Assembly: GCA_009840385.1 (NCBI GenBank)
Contig: VXNX01000013.1
Span: forward strand, 671,221 to 735,220
Direction of reading: 5' to 3'
Length of the DNA stretch: 64,000 bases
Origin: Candidatus Dadabacteria bacterium
Lineage (GTDB): Bacteria > Desulfobacterota_D > UBA1144 > Nemesobacterales > Nemesobacteraceae
Every line of letters begins with the position of its first letter. Position 1 is the first letter of the stretch. Positions 34,198 to 43,595 of this stretch are shown here, one piece after another. Position numbers and translations under genes: made by a program. The notes under the pieces are model-generated. The model was not told where the DNA came from and ran no database searches. It saw nothing but the letters and a program-made list of their open reading frames with translations.

Positions 34198-35151
34198 ATG
34201 GACAGCGTGCGTGACATTTCAGAAGAAATAGACAGGCTCAGAAGGGAAAAAAACGCGGTAATTCTGGCCCACAACTACCAGATACCCGAAATCCAAGACC
34301 TTGCCGATTATACCGGGGACTCACTGGGTCTCTCGCAGAAGGCTTCTGAAACCGAAGCGGAAATCATTATCTTCTGCGGGGTTCACTTCATGGCCGAAAC
34401 CGCGTCCATCATCTCTCCCGACAAAAAAGTGCTTATTCCGGATCCCGAGGCGGGCTGCTCCCTCGCCGAGACCATAAACCTCGAACAGCTTAAAAAGTGG
34501 AAATCGGAGCATCCCGACGCCCTCGTGGTCTCCTACGTTAATACCTCGGCCGCAGTTAAGTCGGAGACCGACTACTGCGTCACTTCCTCAAACGCCGTCA
34601 AGATAGTGGAATCCATTCCCAAGGACAAGGAGATACTTTTTCTGCCGGACATGTTCCTGGGCGCTTTCGTTTCCAAGGCTACGGGCAGAAAGATTCACAT
34701 CTGGCCCGGGGAGTGCCATGTCCACGCGGGAATACGGCCGAAGGACATAAGGAGGATAAAGGAATCCTATCCTAACGCGGAGATGATAGTTCACCCCGAA
34801 TGCGGCTGCACCACCTCTTTTCTTCACTCCGCGGCCGGGGATGATGAGCTTGCGAAGGAGATAAAGTTTTTCTCTACCGGAAAGATGATTGACTACACGC
34901 GCAATTCCGATACTCCGGAGTTCGTGGTAGCGACTGAAACCGGCATTCTTCATACGCTAAGGAAGCAGAGTCCCGAAAAAGAGTTCTACCCCGCCAAAGC
35001 CGACGCGATCTGCGAATATATGAAGATGATAACGGTTGAGAAGGTGCTGAACTCGTTAAGAGAAGAGGTGTACGAGGTCAGGGTTCCGGAAGACATCGCT
35101 CGCAAGGCTAAAAAATCGATAGACAGGATGCTCTACATCTCGGCTCAATAA
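34198..35151 (+). CDS. nadA: Quinolinate synthase A
   Basis: A 317-residue [4Fe-4S] enzyme that condenses iminoaspartate with dihydroxyacetone phosphate to quinolinate. Signatures: LAHNYQIPEIQDLADYTGDS near residues 23-42, CGVHFMAETA near 60, PDPEAGCSLA near 81-90, HPECGCTT near 199-206. Cluster cysteines are expected among those in CSLA, CGC and CEYM. The 34-bp gap after nadC contains TATAAT at 34174-34179 with only a weak -35, so an internal promoter is possible but unproven. It closes the nadBCA operon; the genes lie in pathway order except that nadC precedes nadA. Confidence 0.96.
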   Translation: MDSVRDISEEIDRLRREKNAVILAHNYQIPEIQDLADYTGDSLGLSQKASETEAEIIIFCGVHFMAETASIISPDKKVLIPDPEAGCSLAETINLEQLKKWKSEHPDALVVSYVNTSAAVKSETDYCVTSSNAVKIVESIPKDKEILFLPDMFLGAFVSKATGRKIHIWPGECHVHAGIRPKDIRRIKESYPNAEMIVHPECGCTTSFLHSAAGDDELAKEIKFFSTGKMIDYTRNSDTPEFVVATETGILHTLRKQSPEKEFYPAKADAICEYMKMITVEKVLNSLREEVYEVRVPEDIARKAKKSIDRMLYISAQ

Positions 35152-35187
35152 CCGCCGCTTTATTACATAAAGGTCAAATCATCATGA

Positions 35188-37050
35188 CTAGAATGTAATG
35201 CGCGCTCCGAGACTGAACTCGTGGTTGAGTTTAGAGTCGTTGCCGAATCGCCCCGAGTAGCCGATGAAAGTTTTCGTCCGGCTGCCGATGTCGGCGATAA
35301 GGCCGCCGCCGGCGTTCACCCATTCCTTCGGCGGCTCGAAACCCGAGAAAGTAAAGCGGCCGGACATGGTGTTTGATCCTGCGGTGACCGAAACTGGATC
35401 GTCGTTAAGTTCTCTCTCGTAAGAAACGCGGAGATACGGGAGCAGCCTTTCGCTTAAACCCGGATTTCCTTTGATCTGATAACCCGCTCTCGCAACTAGG
35501 GAGTCGCGTTCAAAGTCCGAGAAATTCATCGAGGTGGAGCTAGTGCCGTTTTCACTGTAGCCGTCGATTTTCTGATTGAGCCATCCGAGCCCCAAAAACA
35601 GGTTGTGTATATATCCCTCGGATCTGCCTAGAACCCAGCCCGCCTCAACATCGGTTCCGAACTGATAAGAGCTTGTGGAGCCGTGCTCCGTGCGCAGTGC
35701 CGATCCGAGCCGGATCGAACGGTTGATGTCAATGGATGCTCCGCCCGCGTTAAAGGCACTGCTTAGGTAAAAAATGTCGTAAATGAGCGTGCCGTGCAGC
35801 GAGCCGGTCACAACGAAGCTGTCAATGCTTGCGCCCGGGATGTCGCTGTCGTGGTTCCCGAAGCTCAATGCCGCGCCCAGATGGAGTACATTCCCGACGC
35901 GGTAGTCGGTACCCAAGGTAAGCGCCCGCGTTTCGGCCTTCGTTTCACCCAGATGGGGCAGGGATTCGAGTTCGTATTTGCCTATGTGGCCCCTCGCGTA
36001 GCTGTGCCATTTCCCGGTCGAACGGCTAGGCCCGAGATCAAGCATCCGCTCCGTAAATACGGCGTCGCGGTGCACTCTGGCAATCTCTACTCCTCCCTCC
36101 CCCCCAAGTGATACCTGAACCGGGGCCGCGAGGGTGGAAGTTACCGTGTTTGCGATCGCAGCGTGAACCGCTCCGCTGGGATGGGAACCGTCCGCAAAAA
36201 GATAGTTCTCACTGGCGTCGGGAGGCGATAGATAGCCCGAGTCGGTCGGACCGCACACGATTGACTCCAGTCCTCCATCGGGGCGCAGGGGATTGGAACC
36301 TGGAGTGCAAGCTATATCATCAATGTTGGTAAAACCGTAGTTAGCGGGGGCTTCAATTATCTCGTCCATCAGTGCGGAGACATTTATGGGGATGATTCCG
36401 CGTTCCAGAGAAGCAAGACCCGTGTCTAGCGCTTCATTGTAAGAGCCGGATAGGGTGGAGAGTCCCGCTGCAGCTTCGGCTCCGGCACGCTGAGAGTTTA
36501 AGGTTTTGCCGATGTCGGGCAAGTTAAGAACAACGATGTAGCGCGCGCCGGCGTCCTGAAGACCTCGGATCTGATCTACGTACGCTTCCGCCGCTTCCAA
36601 GGCGCCGTCGAGTGCGCCTTGTGGATCAGACTGATTTTCCCCGGCTACGGCGCTTATATCGTTTGCGCCGCCCCAGATCATGTAAAACGTGTTCGGATCG
36701 GCGCTTGCCCCTGAGAGATGCTGGTTAATCTGCTGGTGTGTTGTAGGCACAGGATTCTCACATGGGCCGGTCGGATTTACGCAGGCGCCTCCCCAGGAAT
36801 AGTTTGTTCCGCCGGCGAGCGAATTGGTTATCGATGCTCCGAAGGTTTCGGCCACTATCTCGGCCCAGACAGGGTCGGGATTTGTGGTGAAGCTTGTGCC
36901 GGCCGGGAGGCCGCTGGTCTGGGCGATATTTCCGGAGTCGGTCAAGCTGTCGCCGAACACGACGACGGAATGAAAAGTTTGGGCCTGAACGCTGTAGACA
37001 ACCCCGAACAGTATTGCAATCAAAAGTGCAAAATTCAGACGCCGAAACAT
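35188..37050 (-). CDS. Autotransporter GDSL-type esterase/lipase
   Basis: A 620-residue secreted enzyme. A signal peptide (residues 1-23, cleavage near VQA|Q) precedes an SGNH hydrolase domain with S35 in FGDSLTDSGN, an Asn in GGANDIS (N130), and D287/H290 in DGSHPSG. Residues about 330-620 form an autotransporter beta-barrel ending in Phe. By analogy to Pseudomonas EstA, the esterase stays exposed on the cell surface and splits lipid or acyl esters. The frame runs 22 codons further upstream, but AAGGAG eight bases before the ATG at 37050 and the signal peptide fix the start. Substrate unknown. Confidence 0.9.
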   Translation of the reverse strand: MFRRLNFALLIAILFGVVYSVQAQTFHSVVVFGDSLTDSGNIAQTSGLPAGTSFTTNPDPVWAEIVAETFGASITNSLAGGTNYSWGGACVNPTGPCENPVPTTHQQINQHLSGASADPNTFYMIWGGANDISAVAGENQSDPQGALDGALEAAEAYVDQIRGLQDAGARYIVVLNLPDIGKTLNSQRAGAEAAAGLSTLSGSYNEALDTGLASLERGIIPINVSALMDEIIEAPANYGFTNIDDIACTPGSNPLRPDGGLESIVCGPTDSGYLSPPDASENYLFADGSHPSGAVHAAIANTVTSTLAAPVQVSLGGEGGVEIARVHRDAVFTERMLDLGPSRSTGKWHSYARGHIGKYELESLPHLGETKAETRALTLGTDYRVGNVLHLGAALSFGNHDSDIPGASIDSFVVTGSLHGTLIYDIFYLSSAFNAGGASIDINRSIRLGSALRTEHGSTSSYQFGTDVEAGWVLGRSEGYIHNLFLGLGWLNQKIDGYSENGTSSTSMNFSDFERDSLVARAGYQIKGNPGLSERLLPYLRVSYERELNDDPVSVTAGSNTMSGRFTFSGFEPPKEWVNAGGGLIADIGSRTKTFIGYSGRFGNDSKLNHEFSLGARITF

Positions 37051-37164
37051 TTGGGGTACTCCTTGGGATTTTATTTCAATATTAATTTTACCATCTGTAT
37101 ACGGCATCTTCCACATGGCACCGGTTTTTGAGATGAGTTTGCGGCGACTTGTTTTTCCGGTGAA

Positions 37165-38892
37165 TCAGTACCCCCGCGCCAGTCCCCCCGGATGCCTGGG
37201 GTCGGCCGCCCCGTGAAAAACTCCGTTGACTCTGGATACGCTCTGCGTCCTTCCTATCGGGCCGGTTCTTTTTGCTTCGTACCCTTTTTTCCGGAGCTCG
37301 GCCGCCAGATTTTCTCCCGCTTCCTTTTCCACGTACAAGATGTCGGGGAACCACTGGTGATGTACCCTCGGTGCCGATGTGGCCTCCCGTATGTTCATCT
37401 TGTGGTCGATCATGTTCAGGATTACCTGGAGCACGGACGTTATTATCCTGCTTCCCCCGGGGCTTCCCGTTGCGAGAAAAAGCTCCCCATCCTTCAGCAC
37501 TATGGTCGGGGTCATAGAGCTCAGCATTCTTTTGCCGGGGGCTATGGAGTTTTTTTCGCCGCCTGTAAGGCCGTAGGCGTTGGGCGCCCCGGGCTTTGCC
37601 GAGAAATCGTCCATTTCATTGTTCAGCAGTATTCCGGTTTCCGGCACGGCGAGCCCAGAGCCGTAGGAGAAGTTAAGCGTGTACGTGTTTGAAACCACGT
37701 TTCCGAACCTGTCGGCTACCGTGAAATGCGTTGTGTTGGCGTCTTGGACAGAGACGGGAGAGCCGGGCTTTACGTATCTGCTTGGAGTCGCTTTTTCCGG
37801 ATTAATCCGGTTTGCGAGGCGTTTTGCGTACTGTTTTGAGATTAATTGTTCTGTGGGAACGGGGGAGAAGTCCGGGTCGCCCAGATATTCTGACCTGTCC
37901 GCGTACGCAAGCTTCATGGTTTCCGAGAGAACGTGAACGTACCGGGCGGAGTTATGTCCGTACTGCTGGAGAGGATAGTGCTCGAGAATGTTGAGCATCC
38001 CGATTAGAAGAACCCCGCCCGAGCTTGGAGGCGGCATCGAGTAAATTTTGTAGCCTCTGTAGTTCCCGGTCACGGGTTCTCTTGCCACGGCTTCATACGA
38101 CGCCAGGTCCATTTTGGTTATAAGCCCGCCTTTGTTTTTCATGTAAGCCGTGATTTTCTTCGCTATGGCCCCCCTGTAAAACGCTTGCGGCCCGTTTCTG
38201 CTTATCTGCTTCAGGCTCCACGCAAGATTCTTCTGCCTCAGGATTTCCCCTTCCCGGGGAGGCTCTCCGTCCTTTCTGAAAAAAACATCCATGCTCTCGG
38301 CTGATTTTTTCATCCGTTCTTTTGCCCCGAGAAGCGATTCTCTGAGTTCCGCCGAAACCGCAAAACCCTCTTCCGCAAGCCTTATCGCGGGCGCAATGAC
38401 TTTTTCAAGAGGCATGGTCCCGTATTTCTCGAGTGCGAGGGAGAGGCCCGCAACCGTTCCCGGAACTCCAGAGGAATAAACGCTGTGGCGTGCCCGCTCG
38501 ATGTTCACTTCTCTTTTTTCATCTAGAAACATGTTGCGCGTGGCTTTAAGCGGGGCCTTTTCCCTGTAGTCTATGGCGACGGTCCGCCCGGTTTTGCCCA
38601 GATGAACCAGCATGAATCCGCCGCCCCCGAGATTCCCGGCCCTCGGGTAAGTGACCGCAAGCGCGAATCCCATGGCAACCGCGGCATCAACCGCGTTTCC
38701 ACCCTCCTTGAGCACCGAGAGGCCGACAAGAGTTGCTACCCTTTCCTCGGATACGATCATGCCGTTTCGAAGGGACGCGGGTTCCGCCGTATCTCTGCTT
38801 GAGGAACCGGGTTCCGCGCGGGCGGAGGTGACCAAGATAGATAAGACTAGTAGGAGTGCGACGGTGTGTTTAAGGATTGAGTCCGCGGGCAT
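37165..38892 (-). CDS. ggt: Gamma-glutamyltransferase
   Basis: A 575-residue periplasmic Ntn hydrolase. A signal peptide (residues 1-26, cleavage at ARA|E) is followed by the large subunit. The autocleavage site and catalytic nucleophile T387 lie in NTTHFTVAD, and the small subunit carries the conserved LNNEMDDFSAKPG and GSPGGSRII segments. It cleaves gamma-glutamyl bonds of glutathione and related peptides. The PGGSRI serines for the oxyanion hole are intact, so it should be active. It lies 20 bp downstream of the ECF42-like gene. Confidence 0.94.
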   Translation of the reverse strand: MPADSILKHTVALLLVLSILVTSARAEPGSSSRDTAEPASLRNGMIVSEERVATLVGLSVLKEGGNAVDAAVAMGFALAVTYPRAGNLGGGGFMLVHLGKTGRTVAIDYREKAPLKATRNMFLDEKREVNIERARHSVYSSGVPGTVAGLSLALEKYGTMPLEKVIAPAIRLAEEGFAVSAELRESLLGAKERMKKSAESMDVFFRKDGEPPREGEILRQKNLAWSLKQISRNGPQAFYRGAIAKKITAYMKNKGGLITKMDLASYEAVAREPVTGNYRGYKIYSMPPPSSGGVLLIGMLNILEHYPLQQYGHNSARYVHVLSETMKLAYADRSEYLGDPDFSPVPTEQLISKQYAKRLANRINPEKATPSRYVKPGSPVSVQDANTTHFTVADRFGNVVSNTYTLNFSYGSGLAVPETGILLNNEMDDFSAKPGAPNAYGLTGGEKNSIAPGKRMLSSMTPTIVLKDGELFLATGSPGGSRIITSVLQVILNMIDHKMNIREATSAPRVHHQWFPDILYVEKEAGENLAAELRKKGYEAKRTGPIGRTQSVSRVNGVFHGAADPRHPGGLARGY

Positions 38893-38912
38893 CTTAAGTG
38901 GCCGGGGAGCGT

Positions 38913-40217
38913 TTAAAAGGAAATTCCGTGTCTGTAGCGCTTCGACATGTTTATCCTGTCTTCGCAGATCTTTATTTTTTTGGAATAGAACGCTCTCTCG
39001 AAAGTTCCTTCGGCAAGGCCGATTGCGCGATTGAAGTTCGATATAGCGTCTTCGTACTTGTGAAGCTGGAAATGAAGATTGCCCAGAGTCGAGTACAGAA
39101 GATCGTTCGATGACAGTTCCTCGACCTTGCGTATGTCCCTTATCGCCTCAAGACCTTCTTCGGGTCCCCGGGTTTTCGAGATGGCGATTGCTTTTTGGAG
39201 CTCGACGAGCGGACAGTAGTTGCATGCCAGGTATTTATCGTAGAGAGAGATTATTCTGTCCCAGTTCGTGTCCCCGTATTTTTCCGCCAGGGAGTGCACA
39301 GCGTCAACGCCGGCCTTTAAGTGAATCTCCGTGACCTCTCCACCTTCCTCGGCTGACAGGGCCAGGTGCTCGAATCCCCTTTTGATCATGTTCCTGTCCC
39401 AAAGTTCCCTGTTCTGCTCCTTTATCCCGAGAGGTTTTCCGGTACCGTCGTTCATGGTGTGAAGCCTTGAGGCGTTTAGCAGCATGAATGATAAAAGGGC
39501 ATGAACCCCGGGTTTTTTAGTAGCTGGGAAGTCAAGCAGCGCCTCGCCCAGTCTTATCGCGGAAAAACACAGGGAAGGGGTTGAAGGTGTTCCTTTTCGC
39601 AGACCGCTTTGGCCGAGAGAGAAAATCTCGTAAATGTTCTTTGTCACTGCCCCGAGATTTCTCTCCGCTTCGGCCCGGGTCAGGCGAACGGCTCCTTCGG
39701 TTATTTTTTTTCTTTCCGAGGCGAGTTGTTCCTCGAGCGCCTTTTCGTTTCTCTCAAGTATTCTGGCTAGAGAGGAACTCGAAAATCCGCAGAGTACGTT
39801 CAGTATCAGGTACTTCTGAAAGGATCTCTCTATCCGGGCGGAGGACAGCGCAAAGAGAAGTTCAACCAGGTTTTTCGTCACTTCCTCTTTTGGGGGGAAG
39901 GGGAGCCGGAACCCCGACACGTCGATTCTTTCCTCTCCCTCGTTTAGCCTGGAGAGGTAGTTTATCTTTCTGCAGAAAAGCTTGCTTGAGTTCTCCGTTA
40001 TGTCAGTCCACACCGCGCCTTGGGGATCATCGGGGATGCCTTCTTTCCCCCACTTGGCCCTCATTTTCTCAAAGGAGTTGGCGCACGATCTCTGCACGTG
40101 CTCAAGGCTTTCGCAGCCGAAGACCTTGATCAGAGTGGAAACAATCGCTCCGTAGTCGTTTATGAGCTGTTTTGTAATCTGCCTGTTTACTTCAGGCCGG
40201 TTGTACTTTATTCCCAA
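38913..40217 (-). CDS. Divergent ECF42-like sigma factor with DUF6596 and TPR-like C-terminus
   Basis: Residues of the C-terminal two thirds follow the ECF42 plan: SLCFSAIRLGEALL, HALLSFMLLNASR, the EQNRELWDR block, AGVDAVHSLAE, DTNWDRIISLYDKYL and a TPR-like end (ISNFNRAIGLAEGTFERAF). The N-terminal part aligns with sigma2 (KWGKEGIPDDPQGAVWTDI) and sigma4 (LNVLCGFSSSSLARILERN), but with many family residues replaced, so promoter recognition may be altered or lost. In known ECF42 loci a DGPF/YCII gene is adjacent; here ggt and ferritin flank it. I place the start at the TTG at 40217 (AAGGA nine bases upstream); the frame is open to 40364. Confidence 0.65.
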   Translation of the reverse strand: MGIKYNRPEVNRQITKQLINDYGAIVSTLIKVFGCESLEHVQRSCANSFEKMRAKWGKEGIPDDPQGAVWTDITENSSKLFCRKINYLSRLNEGEERIDVSGFRLPFPPKEEVTKNLVELLFALSSARIERSFQKYLILNVLCGFSSSSLARILERNEKALEEQLASERKKITEGAVRLTRAEAERNLGAVTKNIYEIFSLGQSGLRKGTPSTPSLCFSAIRLGEALLDFPATKKPGVHALLSFMLLNASRLHTMNDGTGKPLGIKEQNRELWDRNMIKRGFEHLALSAEEGGEVTEIHLKAGVDAVHSLAEKYGDTNWDRIISLYDKYLACNYCPLVELQKAIAISKTRGPEEGLEAIRDIRKVEELSSNDLLYSTLGNLHFQLHKYEDAISNFNRAIGLAEGTFERAFYSKKIKICEDRINMSKRYRHGISF

Positions 40218-40399
40218 CTGTCCGCTTCCTTTCTCCCGACTGTGGAGAACAGTTTTAATCCAAAACCTGACTAAAATACATACCGGAGACTGAAAGTAAA
40301 GACTGGTGGAATTTTTGCCTGAAGAAACCGGAGAGGGGAGGTAGAGACGGTTCTTCCCCGACAAAAATTACTTGCAAGGAAAAAACGCTCCGCTTTTGC

Positions 40400-40894
40400 T
40401 TATTCTCCCTCTCTTGCGGCGAGTTCCCTGTCCAGGATCAGAAGCGCCGCCGGGCTGTCTTCGGCGAGTTTCAGCTGCTCAACGACTTCTTCGGCGCTTT
40501 TTTCCTCTTCAACCTGCTCTTCTATGAACCAGTGAAGCATTACCAAAGTCGCCTGGTCGTTTTTCGAGGTGGCCAGATCGTAGAGATTGTTTATCATCCC
40601 GGTCACCTCCCTCTCATGCTCGAGCACCTCCTCGAACATCTCGACAAAAGCTCCGAACTCGGAAGCGGGCTGCTCTATCGATTCCAGGACTACTCTTCCT
40701 CCCCTGTCAAGCAGGTAGTCGAAGAACTTCATCGCGTGGACAAGCTCCTCTTCGCTCTGTTTGCGTAGCCAGCTTGCGAAACCCGGAAAGTTCCTGGATT
40801 CGCAGTAGGCGGCCATTGAAAGGTAGAGATAGGATGAATAGTATTCGTTTCTTATCTGCGTGTTTATCGCGTCCTGTATGTCGCTGTCAATCAT
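40400..40894 (-). CDS. Ferritin
   Basis: A 164-residue four-helix ferritin of the bacterial Ftn type. Ferroxidase ligands are visible: E17 in IRNEYYSSYLYLSMA, E50 and H53 in EEELVHAMKFFDYLL, E94 in LEHEREV and the EEQVEEEK segment near residue 128. It stores iron as a mineral core and protects from iron-driven oxidation. AAGGAGG lies just before the ATG. The upstream region shared with lon contains AT-rich imperfect palindromes that may be iron-regulator sites. Confidence 0.94.
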   Translation of the reverse strand: MIDSDIQDAINTQIRNEYYSSYLYLSMAAYCESRNFPGFASWLRKQSEEELVHAMKFFDYLLDRGGRVVLESIEQPASEFGAFVEMFEEVLEHEREVTGMINNLYDLATSKNDQATLVMLHWFIEEQVEEEKSAEEVVEQLKLAEDSPAALLILDRELAAREGE

Positions 40895-40926
40895 TTTAAC
40901 TCCTCCTTGGTTTCTTGCTTTGCAGT

Positions 40927-40970
40927 GTTAATGATAACCTGTTTATTAAAAATTACTACTAAATGGTAAT
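40927..40970. promoter_or_regulatory. AT-rich imperfect palindromes between ferritin and lon
   Basis: GTTAATGATAAC (40927-40938) and an imperfect inverted repeat with ATTAC/GTAAT ends (40952-40970). The first contains AATGATAA, reminiscent of Fur-type hexamers. They lie 33-76 bp upstream of the ferritin ATG. Regulation by Fur or another iron regulator is an inference. Confidence 0.35.
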
Positions 40971-41099
40971 AATTCCCAATAAGGATTTCCCCTCTTGATT
41001 ATGCCTGATCCCCCGCATGCTGTATAATACTAGACCTTGTAAAGATCCGAATCGTTATTATATAATCTAAACAGGCCTTTTTTTTACGAGGAGGAGAAA

Positions 41100-43511
41100 A
41101 TGTCAGATTCCGTAAATGTTAACGAGAAAGTTCTTCCGCTCCTTCCGCTTCGCGACGTAGTTATTTACCCCTACATGCTGGCTCCGCTTTTCGTGGGCAG
41201 GGAAAAGTCTATCAAGGCCCTTGAAGAGGCGGCGAAGGGCAGCAAGGAAATATTCCTTTCGGCGCAGAAAGACGCGAAGGTGAACGAACCCGGAAACGAG
41301 GACATGTACAAAATCGGGACCATCGGAACGATAGTTCAGATGCTCCGGCTTCCCGACGGCACGGTGAAGGTGCTCGTCGAGGGCAAGAAAAGAGCCTCCA
41401 TAGCGGGCTTTGTCACCCACAAGGACATGTTCGTCGTGAAGGTGAATGAGATAGAGGAGCCGCCGGGGGAGAGCGTCGAGGTTGAGGCGCTTATGCGTTC
41501 GGCGACCAAGCTTTTCGAGGATTACGTGAAGCTGAACACCAAGATTCCCTCCGAGACTCTCGTCACTTTCATGTCGATTGACGAGCCGGGCAAGCTCGGC
41601 GACACGGTCGCTTCGCATCTTAACATGAAGCTTTCGGACAAGCAGGAGATCCTCGAGGTGATCCATCCGCTCGAGAGGCTTGAGAAGCTCTGCGAGAAGA
41701 TGCAGTCCGAGCTTGAGATACTCCAGATGGAAAAGCGGATAGGGAAAAGGGTCAAAAAGCAGATGGAAAAGGCCCAGAGGGAGTACTACCTCAACGAGCA
41801 GATGAAGGCCATACAGAAAGAGCTCGGCACAGGCGACGACCTTAAAAGCGAAATAGACGAATTTGAGGAAAAACTGAAGGAGAAGACCCTTCCGGAGGAC
41901 GTGGAGCAGAGGGTTAAGAGAGAGATAGGCAAGCTTCGCATGATGTCCTCCATGTCGGCCGAGGCCACAGTGGTCAGAAACTATATCGACTGGCTTCTTG
42001 ATCTGCCGTGGATAGAGGAGAAAACCGAGGACAGCCTTGATCTCAAGGGAGCCGCGACGATCCTTGATGAGGATCACTACGGCCTTGAAAAACCCAAGGA
42101 GAGGATACTTGAATATCTGGCGGTGCGCGTTCTCACAGAGAAGCTCAAGGGGCCGATACTGTGCTTTGTCGGACCTCCGGGGGTCGGAAAGACCTCCCTG
42201 GCCAAATCCATAGCGCGCGCCATGGGCCGCAAGTTCGTAAGGACCTCTCTTGGCGGTGTGCGCGACGAGGCCGAGATAAGGGGACACAGAAGAACCTACA
42301 TAGGGGCCCTTCCCGGCAAGATCATACAGGGAATGAAAAAGGCCGGAACCGTGAACCCGGTTTTTCTCCTTGACGAGATCGACAAGCTTGGGATGGACTT
42401 CAGGGGAGACCCGGCTTCAGCGCTTCTCGAAGCCCTCGACCCCGAGCAGAACTCAAGTTTCAACGATCATTACATCGAGGCCGACTACGACCTCTCGAAG
42501 GTGATGTTCATAATGACGGCCAACGTGCTGCACACTATTCCCTGGGCGCTTCAGGACCGCATGGAGATAATCCGCCTTCCGGGCTACACCGAGGGGGAAA
42601 AGCTCCAGATAGCCAGGAAATTCCTTATAGGAAAGCAGAAGGAGAACCACGGTCTAAACGACCACAAGGTGTCCATAAAGAACGAGGCGCTTCTGCAGAT
42701 TATAAGGAGGTACACGAAGGAAAGCGGCGTCAGGAACCTCGAGAGGGAGATAGCGGCGCTATGCAGGAAAGTGGCGAGGGAGATAGTCGAGAAGAAAAAG
42801 ACCAAGGGGGTCAACATTACGGCCAAGAGCGTTAACAAGTATCTTGGTACTCCCAAGTACGAGTACGGGGAGATCGAGCAGACCGACCAGGTGGGAGCCG
42901 CGACGGGTCTTGCTTGGACGGAACTTGGAGGGGAGCTTCTCACTATAGAGGTCTCGATCGTTCCCGGCAAGGGGAATTTTACCGTGACCGGCAAGCTCGG
43001 GGAGGTAATGCAGGAGTCCGCGCGCGCGGCTATGAGCTACGTGAGGAGCAGGGCGCAGCGCTTGGGGCTTGAAAGGCTGTTCTATCAGAACGTGGATATA
43101 CACATTCACGTTCCCGAGGGAGCTACTCCCAAGGATGGACCGAGTGCCGGCATAGCGATAGCGAGCGCCATAGTGAGCGCCATCACCAGAAAGCCCATAA
43201 ACAGGGAAGTTGCCATGACGGGAGAGATAACGCTTCGCGGAAGGGTGCTTACCATTGGAGGGCTCAAGGAAAAAATCCTCGCGGCCCACAGGGGCAGGGT
43301 GAAGGAAGTGCTGATTCCCGTGGAGAACAAGAAGGATATCGAGGACATACCGGAGAACGTGAGAAAAGAGGTTAAGATAACCACCGTGGAGCATATGGAC
43401 GAGGTTGTTGAAAAGGTAATCCTCTCCGATGAGCCGGTGCTTAAGAACTTCGTCGTTCCCAAGGCCGGCTACGCTATTGAGACCGACCCGGTGCCGAAGA
43501 ACATAAACTGA
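41100..43511 (+). CDS. lon: ATP-dependent protease La (Lon)
   Basis: An 803-residue AAA+ serine protease. The N-terminal substrate-binding domain ([15 protein letters not shown] onward) covers residues about 10-205. The Walker [16 protein letters not shown] is near 356-370, with Walker [13 protein letters not shown]. The protease domain has the catalytic Ser in [10 protein letters not shown] (near 682) and Lys in [11 protein letters not shown] (near 725). It degrades misfolded and regulatory proteins. GAGGAGG precedes the ATG. The ferritin/lon gap has TATAAT at 41023-41028 without a well-spaced -35, and a CTTGAT...CCCCGCAT arrangement that is only loosely sigma32-like. Confidence 0.97.
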   Translation: MSDSVNVNEKVLPLLPLRDVVIYPYMLAPLFVGREKSIKALEEAAKGSKEIFLSAQKDAKVNEPGNEDMYKIGTIGTIVQMLRLPDGTVKVLVEGKKRASIAGFVTHKDMFVVKVNEIEEPPGESVEVEALMRSATKLFEDYVKLNTKIPSETLVTFMSIDEPGKLGDTVASHLNMKLSDKQEILEVIHPLERLEKLCEKMQSELEILQMEKRIGKRVKKQMEKAQREYYLNEQMKAIQKELGTGDDLKSEIDEFEEKLKEKTLPEDVEQRVKREIGKLRMMSSMSAEATVVRNYIDWLLDLPWIEEKTEDSLDLKGAATILDEDHYGLEKPKERILEYLAVRVLTEKLKGPILCFVGPPGVGKTSLAKSIARAMGRKFVRTSLGGVRDEAEIRGHRRTYIGALPGKIIQGMKKAGTVNPVFLLDEIDKLGMDFRGDPASALLEALDPEQNSSFNDHYIEADYDLSKVMFIMTANVLHTIPWALQDRMEIIRLPGYTEGEKLQIARKFLIGKQKENHGLNDHKVSIKNEALLQIIRRYTKESGVRNLEREIAALCRKVAREIVEKKKTKGVNITAKSVNKYLGTPKYEYGEIEQTDQVGAATGLAWTELGGELLTIEVSIVPGKGNFTVTGKLGEVMQESARAAMSYVRSRAQRLGLERLFYQNVDIHIHVPEGATPKDGPSAGIAIASAIVSAITRKPINREVAMTGEITLRGRVLTIGGLKEKILAAHRGRVKEVLIPVENKKDIEDIPENVRKEVKITTVEHMDEVVEKVILSDEPVLKNFVVPKAGYAIETDPVPKNIN

Positions 43512-43535
43512 AGGGAAAAAGTCGTTTAGTGTTTT

Positions 43536-43574
43536 AAAAGCCCCGAGGCGGTTGATGCCGCTTTGGGGCTTTTT
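43536..43574 (+). terminator. Intrinsic terminator of lon
   Basis: A 16-bp stem (AAAAGCCCCGAGGCGG pairing with CCGCTTTGGGGCTTTT, including two G-U pairs) with a 6-nt loop and a T-run, 24 bp after the lon stop. It separates lon from the radical SAM gene. Confidence 0.9.
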
Positions 43575-43595
43575 AGTTTCAGGGAGACTCTGAAA

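Noticed and set aside
40990-41030. Heat-shock sigma32 promoter for lon
   Set aside because: CTTGAT and CCCCGCAT occur but the spacer is only about 11 bp and matches are partial; kept only as a remark in the lon entry.
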